A stretch of 64,000 nt of DNA from Druceiella hillmani (taxonomy: Eukaryota; Arthropoda; Insecta; Lepidoptera; Hepialidae), in contig JAYKKI010000005.1 of assembly GCA_039881145.1 (NCBI GenBank), forward strand, positions 21,199,501-21,263,500, given 5' to 3'. The notes under the pieces were generated by a model. It saw nothing but the letters and a program-made list of their open reading frames with translations. It ran no database searches and was not told the origin of the DNA. The translations under genes and the position numbers were made by a program. Position 1 is the stretch's first letter. Every line of letters starts with the position of its first letter. Positions 49,601 to 57,084 of this stretch are shown piece by piece.

Positions 49601-51334
49601 GAGTAAATTTACTTAAGCTAAGCATCAAGACTACTTATTTGTCATTACAGAAAAACGTAGATTACTTGTAAAGCTTAATCAACTTACATAAACCACACAT
49701 ATCTTCAGAATACCATTTCGAAATAAACTGCCACCAATCATTACGAAAACATTACGTAATTTGTATATCAACAAGTTTGAGCGTGATGTCCTATAGTATA
49801 AGTTCTTAAATTGTTCACGATAATTATTTAAAATTTTTGGTATGACTTATCTTGTTCAGAATGTCATGGTGAGATGGAATATTTTGAACGATTATTGAAC
49901 GACATTGTACTTTACATCTAACTGTCAAGTGATAGTACAAACAGTTTGAGGCCGACTTACTGATGTGACTACTCGTAAAACCATAGCAGCTTAGTTAAAA
50001 AAAATCACTGGATCATCTACAAAGAAATTAAGGAGACTTTAATTAAAAATATATGGACCGTAAATAATATATTATAAGACCATTTAAAGTGAAAGAAAGT
50101 CTGTATTCTTTTTGGGCCGCTAGTTAGACAGATGAGCAAAGAACAAATCACTATATTGGTGCAAAAAAAAAACATGAGCTTAAATCAACAAGTTTAAATC
50201 AGAATGATCCATCGAAGTATTTTTATTGTGAAGTATGTTAATGTACCTACAGAATCTCAAAGTCTCGTGTCTCCATTTGAAGGAGAATAATATGCTTAAA
50301 AATAAATCTTCGGTCTTTGTGGCATGAAGAAAACCATACCAATGCACACTCAAAACAATGTTATAGCAAACTGGTATATTAAATCATGCTTACTGCTGCA
50401 GTAGGCTTTAACTTGGCTGTTGCACTATGGCTATATATCAGCTTATCGAGCTCAAAAAACAATAGATTTCCTTAAGTTATCTGACATTAGATTATTATGT
50501 CATCCTCCAGATTAGCACTCGTAAATGCATACTTAATCTACTTATGACAGATCAATTATAAGGATTCAAATTTTCCACTGATACAATACTTTCAGTGGTT
50601 TGTGAAGAAGAATGCTTTTCCATTCCAGAAAACAAATAGAAAGAATGGTTTTATAACAGGTTTGTTCATATATGACTATCTTAATAGTGATGGATATTAC
50701 GTTGAGAAACAATACTATTTTAGCGTTGATCACCAAGCTGACAGAGTGGCCTACAATATAGATTTTCCTGTCTTATATTTGTAAATGTATGTTAATTGAC
50801 AAGTAAATGTAATTGAAGTATGAACATGAACAATAAATGGGCAGTTTAATATCTTTATGATAAATTGAAATGCTTTAATCTTTTAAAAAAATTATTTTTT
50901 AAATGTTTCCCATTTATAATATTTTATGTAATTATCATTTTCAGAAAACTACTGCACACAGGCGATACACAGATGATGTTTCACTCTACATTAAAAAGAG
51001 AAGGCATTTACAAATGGTAGATTTGTACAGAACCAAAGTAGAACTTTTAAACAAAAAAGAAATAGGTAATATACACCTTGTTTTAGTGGAAGGTAATAGC
51101 AAAAGATCAGTTTTAGAACTTTCAGGAAGAAATGAGAATAATATCAAGGTAATATTTCCCCAAAAAAAGTTGAAACATATGACAAACAATTTATATAAAA
51201 AAGATGTCGCACCTGGGGATTATATTGCTGTTGAAATTACAGATGCAAACTCTCAGGTTTTCAAAGGCAAGCCTTTATTCCATTGTTCCATATCTTCATT
51301 TAAAAATAATGAAAATTTCCTAAATGAAGCATAG
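31067..51334 (+). CDS. CDK5RAP1: CDK5RAP1-like mitochondrial tRNA methylthiotransferase, complete gene of six coding exons
   Basis: Radical-SAM, iron-sulfur enzyme of the MiaB family. In animals it turns i6A37 into ms2i6A37 in mitochondrial tRNAs, which supports mitochondrial translation. Exons: 31067-31631, 35677-35827, 36638-36986, 37563-37719, 44254-44381, 50945-51334. All introns are GT-AG and the frame is kept throughout, giving 579 aa (human about 600). The N-terminal UPF0004 domain (about 86-200) has Cys94 (GCQMN), Cys130 (TCAIREGAE) and Cys170 (GCMAE) as expected cluster ligands. The radical-SAM CxxxCxxC motif is Cys245, Cys249, Cys252 ([10 protein letters not shown]). A TRAM-type RNA-binding domain fills about 510-575. 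Residues 1-38 are basic, hydroxylated and acid-free, fitting a mitochondrial presequence. I chose the ATG at 31067; Met6 is a possible alternative. All catalytic residues are intact. The introns are loaded with transposon relics, yet no coding exon is interrupted. The family assignment is very secure; the 5' UTR and promoter were not defined. Confidence 0.95.
32100..32410 (-). mobile_element. piggyBac-like transposase N-terminal relic
   Basis: Starts at an ATG (32,408 region), encodes an acidic N-terminus ([20 protein letters not shown] and similar) and runs into TIIGKNRYC, a stop in place of Trp, then [11 protein letters not shown]+..W is the start of the piggyBac domain. No DDD region follows. 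It sits antisense in CDK5RAP1 intron 1. Confidence 0.65.
34333..34385. repeat. AT-rich inverted repeat in CDK5RAP1 intron 1
   Basis: AAATTTTATTTTAAGA (34333-34348) is followed by T- and A-rich pairing and its inverse at 34369-34385. Low complexity, so some pairing is by chance. Confidence 0.45.
35062..35660 (-). pseudogene. Unrecognised protein-like sequence, broken, antisense in CDK5RAP1 intron 1
   Basis: From 35,660 down, an open frame of 113 residues contains [38 protein letters not shown] and [16 protein letters not shown]. After stops, another frame from about 35,250 gives [20 protein letters not shown] and [18 protein letters not shown], and a third [17 protein letters not shown]. Residue usage is like that of a real protein rather than of translated AT-rich noise. 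I do not recognise the family; it may be an old retrocopy or part of a mobile element. Confidence 0.3.
35677..35827 (+). CDS. CDK5RAP1: CDK5RAP1 exon 2: UPF0004 to radical-SAM linker
   Basis: Acceptor TTTAG at 35672-35676, donor GTAAGT at 35828. Joined to exon 1 it reads [17 protein letters not shown], the conserved VAGPD..DLPRLL block of the family. This choice is preferred over the CAG acceptor five bases downstream, because that one would break the frame and lose the Val-Ala pair. It ends in phase 2, matching exon 3. Confidence 0.92.
36638..36986 (+). CDS. CDK5RAP1: CDK5RAP1 exon 3: radical-SAM core
   Basis: Acceptor TTTCAG, donor GTAAGT. It holds the CxxxCxxC cluster motif in [19 protein letters not shown], followed by the LLGQNVNSY and [11 protein letters not shown] blocks typical of MiaB and CDK5RAP1 proteins. 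The three cysteines bind the 4Fe-4S cluster that cleaves S-adenosylmethionine. It contributes residues 240-355 and ends on a complete codon. Confidence 0.95.
37079..37278 (-). repeat. Hammerhead-repeat family, copy F: clean 176-bp insertion in CDK5RAP1 intron 3
   Basis: The insertion at 37091-37266 is bounded by perfect 12-bp duplications GACATATATTGA (37079-37090 and 37267-37278). The left part is minus-sense ribozyme (core CTGGAGA, with an invariant A changed to G, so probably dead). It turns at AGCAAAGATCTTTGCT into a plus-sense piece and the common tail ending CAATATTT. Such a 5' inversion with a 12-bp duplication fits target-primed reverse transcription with twin priming. Confidence 0.78.
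37368..37405. repeat. 15-bp-arm hairpin in CDK5RAP1 intron 3
   Basis: TAAACGGCTATTATA (37368-37382) pairs perfectly with 37391-37405 around an 8-base AT loop, about 90 bases right of hammerhead-repeat copy F. Confidence 0.65.
37563..37719 (+). CDS. CDK5RAP1: CDK5RAP1 exon 4: radical-SAM C-terminal part
   Basis: Acceptor ATATAG, donor GTAAGG. It encodes [20 protein letters not shown] followed by [16 protein letters not shown], a hallmark block of the family in which the SGS..L..M.R.Y stretch lines the radical-SAM barrel. It follows intron 3, which contains a complete 176-bp insertion of the hammerhead repeat family. Confidence 0.94.
37919..38312 (-). mobile_element. Ty3/gypsy-type reverse transcriptase fragment
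   Basis: Reading from 38,312 down, one frame gives [17 protein letters not shown] and ASPILLVK; after a frameshift another gives [21 protein letters not shown] and then [20 protein letters not shown]. These match the gypsy blocks AS+P..LV+K, VDYRKLN..T..D.FP and LD+A.GFHQI. The YADD catalytic box is not reached. Only about 130 residues of the polyprotein remain; LTRs, protease and integrase were not seen. It sits antisense in CDK5RAP1 intron 4. Confidence 0.8.
40250..40565 (+). mobile_element. Possible C-terminal tail of a reverse transcriptase
   Basis: A frame broken by stops reads [11 protein letters not shown] followed by [17 protein letters not shown], reminiscent of the VLRWFGHVERM..NRL block near the C-terminus of insect LINE proteins. 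It lies in CDK5RAP1 intron 4. The weak match and the stops make this tentative. Confidence 0.35.
41437..43360 (-). mobile_element. Harbinger/PIF-type (DDE_Tnp_4) transposase relic
   Basis: Read from the right: a Cys-rich start with CINCRELCG and [10 protein letters not shown], then [20 protein letters not shown] and a winged-helix-like stretch, then [13 protein letters not shown] with the first catalytic Asp, [17 protein letters not shown] with the second, [33 protein letters not shown] in a shifted frame, and a C-terminal part with [20 protein letters not shown]. The VNG-type segment after RWVV that holds the catalytic Glu has been deleted, with a frameshift, so the copy is dead. The family is a known insect PIF lineage with an N-terminal zinc-binding part. 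It fills much of CDK5RAP1 intron 4. Confidence 0.8.
44161..44203. repeat. Perfect 20-bp-arm AT hairpin before CDK5RAP1 exon 5
   Basis: AATTGATTATATTATATAAT (44161-44180) and its reverse complement (44184-44203) around a 3-base loop, about 50 bases upstream of the acceptor of exon 5, in the region where a branch point would be expected nearby. Confidence 0.7.
44254..44381 (+). CDS. CDK5RAP1: CDK5RAP1 exon 5
   Basis: Acceptor TTTCAG, donor GTATGA. It encodes [19 protein letters not shown] and ends in FLFPYSMRE, both conserved in the C-terminal half of the radical-SAM domain. It is a 128-base exon set between two introns of about 6.5 kb, each full of transposon relics. Confidence 0.93.
44583..45345 (-). 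mobile_element. Mariner-like element relic, first copy
   Basis: On the minus strand from about 45,310: [39 protein letters not shown], a stop replacing the Trp of the family's YKWH, then [20 protein letters not shown] and [12 protein letters not shown]. These are the two helix-turn-helix regions of mariner transposases. The sequence then jumps to the C-terminal [16 protein letters not shown] and YIEKE parts, so the catalytic DDD domain has been deleted. The left edge CAGGGGACGGTTTTAAG may be a terminal repeat. It lies in CDK5RAP1 intron 5. Confidence 0.8.
46537..46697 (-). repeat. Hammerhead-repeat family, copy G
   Basis: Begins in the reverse complement of the common tail (TTGAATATATTTGGCGTTAA, then TTTTGTAGAAATTCATTA), continues through CACAATTAAATGAAACTACG and the intact minus-sense ribozyme, and fades after CCAAAGATT. 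It lies in CDK5RAP1 intron 5. No clear target-site duplication was found. Confidence 0.7.
46631..46688 (-). ncRNA. Hammerhead ribozyme motif, best-preserved copy
   Basis: Read on the minus strand: outer helix CUUU, then stem I strand CCAC, core CUGAAGA (46666-46672), stem II GUUGU closed by ACAAC around a short AAU loop, GAAA (46648-46651), palindromic CCUAGG (46642-46647), the cleavage triplet GUC, stem I partner GUGG (46636-46639), U, then outer helix partner AAAG (46631-46634). All invariant hammerhead core positions are present. Stem I with an asymmetric internal loop and a very short self-complementary stem III is the form described in Penelope-like elements and retrozymes, where dimers stabilise stem III. 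It lies in intron 5 of the CDK5RAP1 gene, antisense to it. The motif was read by eye; no covariance search was run. Confidence 0.75.
49266..49382. repeat. 75-bp-period duplication
   Basis: AGTAATTTAGTATCCTTATA at 49266 recurs as AGTAATTAAGTATCCTTATA at 49341; both run to TTCATAGTAAATT or its one-base variant. A shorter AGTATCC unit lies between them. Confidence 0.75.
49900..50790 (+). mobile_element. Mariner-like element relic, second copy
   Basis: Frame pieces read [20 protein letters not shown] and HPPD, equivalent to the T...L..L......HPPYSPDL block of mariner transposases. Further on come a [14 protein letters not shown] piece and DGYYVEKQ, matching the C-terminal GEYFEKQ. Stops and frameshifts are numerous. 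A different subfamily from the copy at 44.6-45.3 kb is likely. It ends about 150 bases before the last CDK5RAP1 exon. Confidence 0.6.
50945..51334 (+). CDS. CDK5RAP1: CDK5RAP1 exon 6: TRAM domain and stop
   Basis: Acceptor TTTCAG, stop TAG at 51332-51334. It begins [11 protein letters not shown], the conserved boundary between the radical-SAM and TRAM parts, and continues with an [13 protein letters not shown] strand that is typical of TRAM domains. The final 15 or so residues diverge. A mariner relic ends only about 150 bases upstream of this exon. Confidence 0.93.
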   Translation, partial: KTTAHRRYTDDVSLYIKKRRHLQMVDLYRTKVELLNKKEIGNIHLVLVEGNSKRSVLELSGRNENNIKVIFPQKKLKHMTNNLYKKDVAPGDYIAVEITDANSQVFKGKPLFHCSISSFKNNENFLNEA

Positions 51335-51453
51335 ATGGACGCCTTAACTAAGAGAATTTGAAAAAAATATTTATAATTATTTCTATGTATATAGTGAATA
51401 GTTATTGTAATTTTGATGAGATTTAAATATATATAATTTAAAGAGTTGATGAA

Positions 51454-51459
51454 AATAAA
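51454..51459 (+). terminator. Candidate polyadenylation signal of the CDK5RAP1 gene
   Basis: AATAAA about 120 bases past the stop codon, in a plausible position. AATAAA is frequent by chance in DNA this AT-rich, so this is only a candidate. Confidence 0.4.
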
Positions 51460-51711
51460 AAACACATCAAAACTTAAAGGCTTAATTATATTTTTCCTTT
51501 TGGTAGAAGGATATTTGAAATATTCATGGAAATTTTGTCCATTTTATTCTTGGATGTTTATATTCTGTATAACCTGTTGTATACAAGCTCAATAACCTAC
51601 ACTAAATTATATAGAAATAATGCTTATAAGTGTTGGTGTTTTTAGAGGTAACGTCAGAAATGAAAAAATTCTTTTACTGTTTGAAAGGTCAAATTTTCCC
51701 ATCATATATAG

Positions 51712-51757
51712 ATTATATTTTATCTTGTATATGTATATATACAAGATAAAATATAAT
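51712..51757. repeat. Perfect 21-bp-arm hairpin downstream of CDK5RAP1
   Basis: Arms 51712-51732 and 51737-51757 are exact reverse complements (ATTATATTTTATCTTGTATA..) around the loop GTAT. It could shape the 3' end of a read-through transcript. Confidence 0.75.
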
Positions 51758-52094
51758 GGTGACCAAATTACCATAATAAGAAGAGAAACTTTTTTTTGGG
51801 CTTTAGCTAACACTCCCTTGGTAAATAAACAAATTTATATTCATAATACTATTTTAACCGTTTTGCCATGGTTTTTACTTATATATACTTAAAAATGCCA
51901 AAGAAATCTTTTGTATTTGATGTCATTTACCCTTATCTCAAAAAAAAAAACTGTATCTCTTCCAAAAATTATCCAATTTTAATAATTTTTTCGGTGTTTT
52001 CTTAATAAAAACTTGTTCCAGGATAATAAAATACAAAGAAAAGTATGGAAATATATATTGTGAACAAAAATTATAACAATAACTGAAATCAAGG

Positions 52095-52286
52095 TCACAT
52101 CGTATTTTCCCAATCCGGTACATCCTCCGTATCAGGAAAATAATTGTTATCGTCACTGTTATCACTATCACTCAAAATTTGCATTACGGCAAATTGTGAG
52201 CGCACCACAATGTCACTCCCACTATCACTTTCTTCACAACTTGAAAAACGATCATTTTTACTCGAATTATTTTCGTATTCCGACAT
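52095..52286 (-). mobile_element. Short acidic open frame, possible piggyBac-like N-terminus
   Basis: 63 residues beginning MSEYENNSSKNDRF and ending TEDVPDWENTM, rich in Asp and Ser. Composition and length resemble the acidic leader of piggyBac-type transposases, but no diagnostic domain follows. A small independent gene is not excluded. Confidence 0.3.
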
Positions 52287-52379
52287 TATGGGTTAAAAAT
52301 TTTCTTTTCCTGGATCCTTTTTATATTGTAATTATAATAATATTATAATTTGAACTTTATGTAACACGTAGAAAAATAA

Positions 52380-52560
52380 AAAAATTAGCGATGCATGCGA
52401 GCAACCATCCTTACAGCGCGCTAAAGAGCGCAACTGATTTCGCGAGGGCCATCGCGCCCATGGCAAATTTAGTTAGTACGCGCACGAGCATGATGGTGCA
52501 CGTCGGCACTCAAACGTTTAAATTAGCTGCGCATCAGCGACAAATGAAAATCACTCCCTA
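52380..52560. other. GC-rich patch right of the piggyBac-like frame
   Basis: AGCGCGCTAAAGAGCGC is an inverted repeat; CGCGAGGGCCATCGCGCCCA follows. It might be subterminal DNA of the element that encodes the frame at 52,095-52,286. Confidence 0.3.
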
Positions 52561-53085
52561 AATGCTTAAAAGCTTAATTCCAATTTAATGAAGTTACTGA
52601 TTTAAATAAAAAAAATAACATTCATTATTACAGTGTTAAGCTCATGTGAAGAAACATTGCAATCTTATTTCACAAAGTACACATTTTCACAAAGTAAAAA
52701 TAGAGATTTCTGTTAATATATTGAAGTTTGCGTAAAATAAAGATCTTTTTGAAACGCATTATAAACAATAAAGATTAATAAATAATAACGAACATTTAAA
52801 CTTGCCATAAATTCTTCATTATAAATGAGAAACATTTAAGGTCAACTGTCACGCATCAGGGGCGCTGAAATTTGACTTTGACTGCCGGCACACAAATTGT
52901 AACTGAATCTCGGAAGAAGTGCTAGTTAGGATGACCAGTCATTCCATGTTTTTTAAAAATCAGATGGTTGCTTGTAATTTTTTTTCCGGTCTTTGTGGAA
53001 AGAAGACTAATACTTTTTTAGCTCTAAAAATTACAATTTTGATCACTGATATAATGAGAAGTACTCATGTATGTAAATATATACA

Positions 53086-53088
<3 letters not shown>

Positions 53089-53122
<34 letters not shown>
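53089..53122. repeat. (AT)n microsatellite
   Basis: 17 AT units within a wider ATGTATAC-rich patch. Confidence 0.95.
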
Positions 53123-53126
<4 letters not shown>

Positions 53127-53742
53127 TGTAATGTATGTTTATAACAGTTATACTGAATGGATTTTAAAGCAGTTCACTATTATATAGGGTGTTTATCCAG
53201 AAAAGTTTTTATGTATACAATATTAATGTAAATATATGATATTAATTTTTGGAGTATGTATAAAATGTGAAGTGTGTGAAGCACTATGAATGGTGCAACA
53301 ACAGCTGGGGAACAGTAGTAAAGGTCATTCTATTAGAGATACGTACAAGTTCCATGTGAGAGATGCTTTAGGTAAAAGTTTATTATTATACAGGTGTTAG
53401 GAAGGGGGATGTAGAGATTTCAGGAGATGATAATTTGGGTCATTCTGTATATTTTTGACCATATTACTATTATGCACAGTGTCATGTAGACTTTTTGAAA
53501 TAGCCATTTTTTTTATTTTTTGCTCCGTCTCAAAATTTATACGAAAAAACTATGCTATAAACCATAGTTTCTACCTAGTTAGAAAAAAATTTGAAATATC
53601 GGCTCAAAGAATTTTTTTTCAAAAAAGGTTTATTCAATATACGCATTTAACAAATAGCAGTAAAAAATAATGTTGTGTGAAGGATCTCCCATTTCTAATC
53701 CTTGTACTAGTGTGCAGTGGAATAGGTGGCTGCTGTCTGAGT

Positions 53743-53824
53743 TTTTTGTGTTGCCATTTGTGAAAACAAATGGCAACACAAAAAGCGTGCGAGGAATTTT
53801 GTGTTGCCATTTGTGAAAACAAAT
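53743..53824. repeat. Hairpin plus direct repeat
   Basis: TTTTTGTGTTGCCATTTG (53743-53760) pairs perfectly with 53767-53784. The 28-base block 53744-53771 recurs exactly at 53797-53824. Confidence 0.75.
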
Positions 53825-54169
53825 AGTTACCAGTTGGTATTGTCTAGTTGACAATACATTATGGTTCTATAAACAAAATATTTTTATTTACTATGTACAT
53901 TTAGGATGACATACATAATTTAATACTGATGTTCATTAGAATTCTAGATGTAAGTCAACATATAGAAAAAAGTTGTTTATGATAATACATAAGGAAGGAT
54001 TCAAAACGTAAACTAAAAGAACAAGCATGTAATTTAAAAGTGCTCATAAATTTATTACAATTTTATTAGATTATAAATAAATATATGGATTTTGGTCATA
54101 AACTTTGCTATGTACAATTAAAGGCACCTTTTAGGTGCATCTATATATAAATATATATAGATATATGTA

Positions 54170-54175
54170 TTTATT
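54170..54175 (-). terminator. Candidate polyadenylation signal of the Diego-like gene
   Basis: TTTATT on the plus strand (AATAAA on the minus), about 130 bases past the stop. A second one lies at 54051-54056. Chance occurrence is possible. Confidence 0.35.
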
Positions 54176-54303
54176 TAAACCTTATTAGTAACTAATTTTA
54201 ATATATGCCACTAGGAGAGTATTTCAAATTTTATATATCTACATTATTTTACTTTCTAGGTTAGACTTACTGTACTTAGTTTTAAGTACAGTAGTCTTTA
54301 TTA

Positions 54304-57084
54304 CTACAAACGATCCATTCTGTTGTTACTTCTTACATTATTCTTTATCTTACTTGGATTAATATTAATACTGGTATTGTATTTCTTATTAGTTGAAACA
54401 ATGTCAATATTTCCTGAAAGACTCGGCGAAGGGCCTTGTGAACTTCCATAAACTTTTGTACTATAACCTGAATCATTATGTGACTCTCTGTCTAATTGAC
54501 TCTGTAAATCTGGCACATGTGTATTAATAGAGAGGGTTTGGAACCTATTACTAAGTTGACCGTGATCAGGTAATAAATGGCTTGGACTTGAACCAACACT
54601 TAAAGTTTCGTTGGTTGGTAAACCTGTCTGATGAAATAGATCATTCAAGTTATCATTACGTTTAGAAAATTCAATTTCAATATCTTTATTCAAATTTTCT
54701 CTATATAAATGTGGTAGTCTTTCCATTTCCCTAACTATATGGTCTTCCATCATGGCATCGAATAATTCTGTAGAATTACACAATGGATTTCTATTACGAC
54801 TAGTATTTATGTCACATTGTTTCTGTGATGCCGCTATTGGGGGTCCTTCACTTAACGGTATATTGCTTGGTAGTCCAGCATCACTTTGTGTATGGTTTGT
54901 GTTACTATTATGAAGCATTCTTTGTCTATTAGAGATATCATGAAAATAAGCATCTCTAGGTATGTGTGAAGATTGAATTGGGTTTTGAAAAGTGTTTGAA
55001 ATTGAATTGTTTATCGGTGGAATTACAGGTTGAATTCTTTCTTTAGTATTGTGATTAGGGACATGTATCTTACACATATTAGAATTTTCCATTAAACCTG
55101 GTTTGTAAATGGTTCGAATGGGAGAATCTTCTTCATCACTACTTTCTGATCTATTTCCATCTGTTTTTGAAGGTATATAAAACGTTTTACGGACAGGAAC
55201 AGGTACTAAATTTTGAAAATGCATACTGGGTCCATCGAATGACTTAGCAATAACTTCGTGGAAACCAGGAGCTGGTCTTAATGGCTGTTCATTAGCAACA
55301 TTGTGATGATTCGGAGGTCGAAAATAAGGTGCATGAATATTAGGCCCGATATCAAATCTCCGTTGAAGTGGTCTCGCTGTAAATTCTTCATAAGATTTTT
55401 TTATTTGTTGATTTTCAGCTTCGGCGACTAACTCTTGCACCGATTTACGTGTTATAGGAAGGGCATCTTGTTGAGGAGTATTTAATTTATAATGATTTCT
55501 TTCCGCACTTTGCATAATTTGGTCGTTTTGTTTAGGAATTTTTATATAACCATCCTTGGAAATGTTTTCCAAATAAGAATTATCACACTGCGCAAGTTTT
55601 GTTTTGTTCCGCATTTTATTATTTATATCATCTGCGGTTTTTTGTAGTACCTGACTCTTCCAATTTATAATATTTTGGGGAGGTGTCATATTAACTCTAT
55701 TACCTTGACTGCTAATCTTATCTGTATAATTTGTAATTCTACTGCCAGGGTCAACTTTACATGCATTTGTTGCGTCTAGGTGAGAGGGAATGTTAAAAGA
55801 TGTATTTGGATAATCCATGTCGTTGGATTTGATATGAACATCAGCTACAACACTATGAGCTTGTACATTTGAATGGCCTTTGTCTTCAGTCACACTATTA
55901 TTGCAATGAAAATTATGTCTTGTGGTCTTAGAACTGGCCTGATCGAAATGACGAGAATGAGGAATTCTCTCCAAATCTTCGCAGTTTTTTGCAAAACTTT
56001 GAACTCTGTGTATATCATCATTATTATAATCATCCATGAAAAGAATTTCTTCACTTTTTGAGGTATTCTTGAGGTATTGTTCCATGTTTGGCTCATGTAT
56101 ATATTCTTCTTCATTTTGATTAAGAGTTTTGGCATAATTACGCTTCCAAGTTTTATTATTAGAGTCAAGAAGTTCTAAGCTCTTAGTTCTTTTCAAGGGA
56201 CTGTCTTGAAGAGAGTTGCAAGGATCAGGGTCAATTCGTTTTACTCTTTCTGAAGCTCGTTGCATCATACCTCTGGTAAGCCATTGTTCTAAGTGTATAT
56301 GCCTTTCTCGACATAAAACACGTTCTGCTGCAACGCATCTAGTTAATTCAGAAATCTGACCCTGTGTTCTAAGTTCTAAATGTGTTACTTTCTCATCTAA
56401 TTTTTCATGCGCTTTGTCAATATGTTTCTTTAATTCCTGTTTATCTTTATTCAATTTGTCTTCCATGTGTTTGAAGAATGGAGCACAGTAACAGGTATAT
56501 CCAACGCCAACTGGACCTTTACATATGTTTCCAGCCAGATCAACATAGTATTGCTCACCTTTCTTCAATGGCTCAGTTGGCAAAGAATCTAATTTCGGTT
56601 TGGGAAAACATTTGGGATCTGGGTAGTAATGGCATCCATATGGTGACCATTGCACCATCTGATTTGATTTAAATGTAACAGTCTTTTTTTTATTTGGCAA
56701 ATCATCCTTCCTGTCTTTTTGCGGTGTTGAAGGCGATTTTGAATTTAATGTCCTATCTCTACTTTTATCTCTACGCTTGCTAGATTTTTTCTTATTATGG
56801 TTAGTTTTTGACGAAGGTGTGTTAAGAATATCCAATATTTCTTTCAGTTCCTTTCGTACTGCTATATCTCTCGCTGTTTCGTTTTGTTTGTTTTTAAGTT
56901 GTTTGTCACACCCAGATTCTAACAGGATTCTTGATAATTTTCGGCGTCCCATTGCAGCAGCTATATGTAGAGCTGTATCACCATTCTTATTCTGCTCAGA
57001 TACTTTACATTCTGCAGATATGAGAATACGCATGACTCCAGCATGACCATACCGAGCTGACGTGTGTAATGATGTATCGCCATA
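54304..57084 (-). CDS. dgo: Diego-like terminal exon: last ankyrin repeats, coiled coil, long polar tail
   Basis: A single 2,781-base coding exon from acceptor TTCCAG to TAG at 54304-54306, 926 residues. Order: two ankyrin repeats and a capping repeat (exon residues 1 to about 95), a Ser/Lys/Arg-rich linker to about 140, a conserved Cys/Tyr-rich stretch with YYPDPKCFPKPKLD and YYVDLAGNICKGPVG, a charged coiled coil at about 205-265, then more than 600 polar, Asn/Ser-rich residues without a recognised domain. The uninterrupted frame over 2.8 kb of AT-rich DNA is itself strong evidence of coding. Open frames on the other strand here are shadows. Confidence 0.92.
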   Translation of the reverse strand, partial: YGDTSLHTSARYGHAGVMRILISAECKVSEQNKNGDTALHIAAAMGRRKLSRILLESGCDKQLKNKQNETARDIAVRKELKEILDILNTPSSKTNHNKKKSSKRRDKSRDRTLNSKSPSTPQKDRKDDLPNKKKTVTFKSNQMVQWSPYGCHYYPDPKCFPKPKLDSLPTEPLKKGEQYYVDLAGNICKGPVGVGYTCYCAPFFKHMEDKLNKDKQELKKHIDKAHEKLDEKVTHLELRTQGQISELTRCVAAERVLCRERHIHLEQWLTRGMMQRASERVKRIDPDPCNSLQDSPLKRTKSLELLDSNNKTWKRNYAKTLNQNEEEYIHEPNMEQYLKNTSKSEEILFMDDYNNDDIHRVQSFAKNCEDLERIPHSRHFDQASSKTTRHNFHCNNSVTEDKGHSNVQAHSVVADVHIKSNDMDYPNTSFNIPSHLDATNACKVDPGSRITNYTDKISSQGNRVNMTPPQNIINWKSQVLQKTADDINNKMRNKTKLAQCDNSYLENISKDGYIKIPKQNDQIMQSAERNHYKLNTPQQDALPITRKSVQELVAEAENQQIKKSYEEFTARPLQRRFDIGPNIHAPYFRPPNHHNVANEQPLRPAPGFHEVIAKSFDGPSMHFQNLVPVPVRKTFYIPSKTDGNRSESSDEEDSPIRTIYKPGLMENSNMCKIHVPNHNTKERIQPVIPPINNSISNTFQNPIQSSHIPRDAYFHDISNRQRMLHNSNTNHTQSDAGLPSNIPLSEGPPIAASQKQCDINTSRNRNPLCNSTELFDAMMEDHIVREMERLPHLYRENLNKDIEIEFSKRNDNLNDLFHQTGLPTNETLSVGSSPSHLLPDHGQLSNRFQTLSINTHVPDLQSQLDRESHNDSGYSTKVYGSSQGPSPSLSGNIDIVSTNKKYNTSININPSKIKNNVRSNNRMDRL

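Larger units (their letters stand above)
51335..54303. other. Convergent intergenic region between the CDK5RAP1 and Diego-like genes
   Basis: About 3 kb between the two stop codons. It holds 3' UTR candidates on both sides, a perfect 21-bp hairpin at 51.7 kb, a piggyBac-like N-terminal open frame at 52.1-52.3 kb with a GC-rich patch behind it, an (AT)n microsatellite at 53.1 kb and a hairpin with a direct repeat at 53.75 kb. No other gene was recognised. Confidence 0.7.

Noticed and set aside
55873..57046. Open frames on the plus strand opposite the Diego-like exon
   Set aside because: They are shadows of the long minus-strand coding exon.
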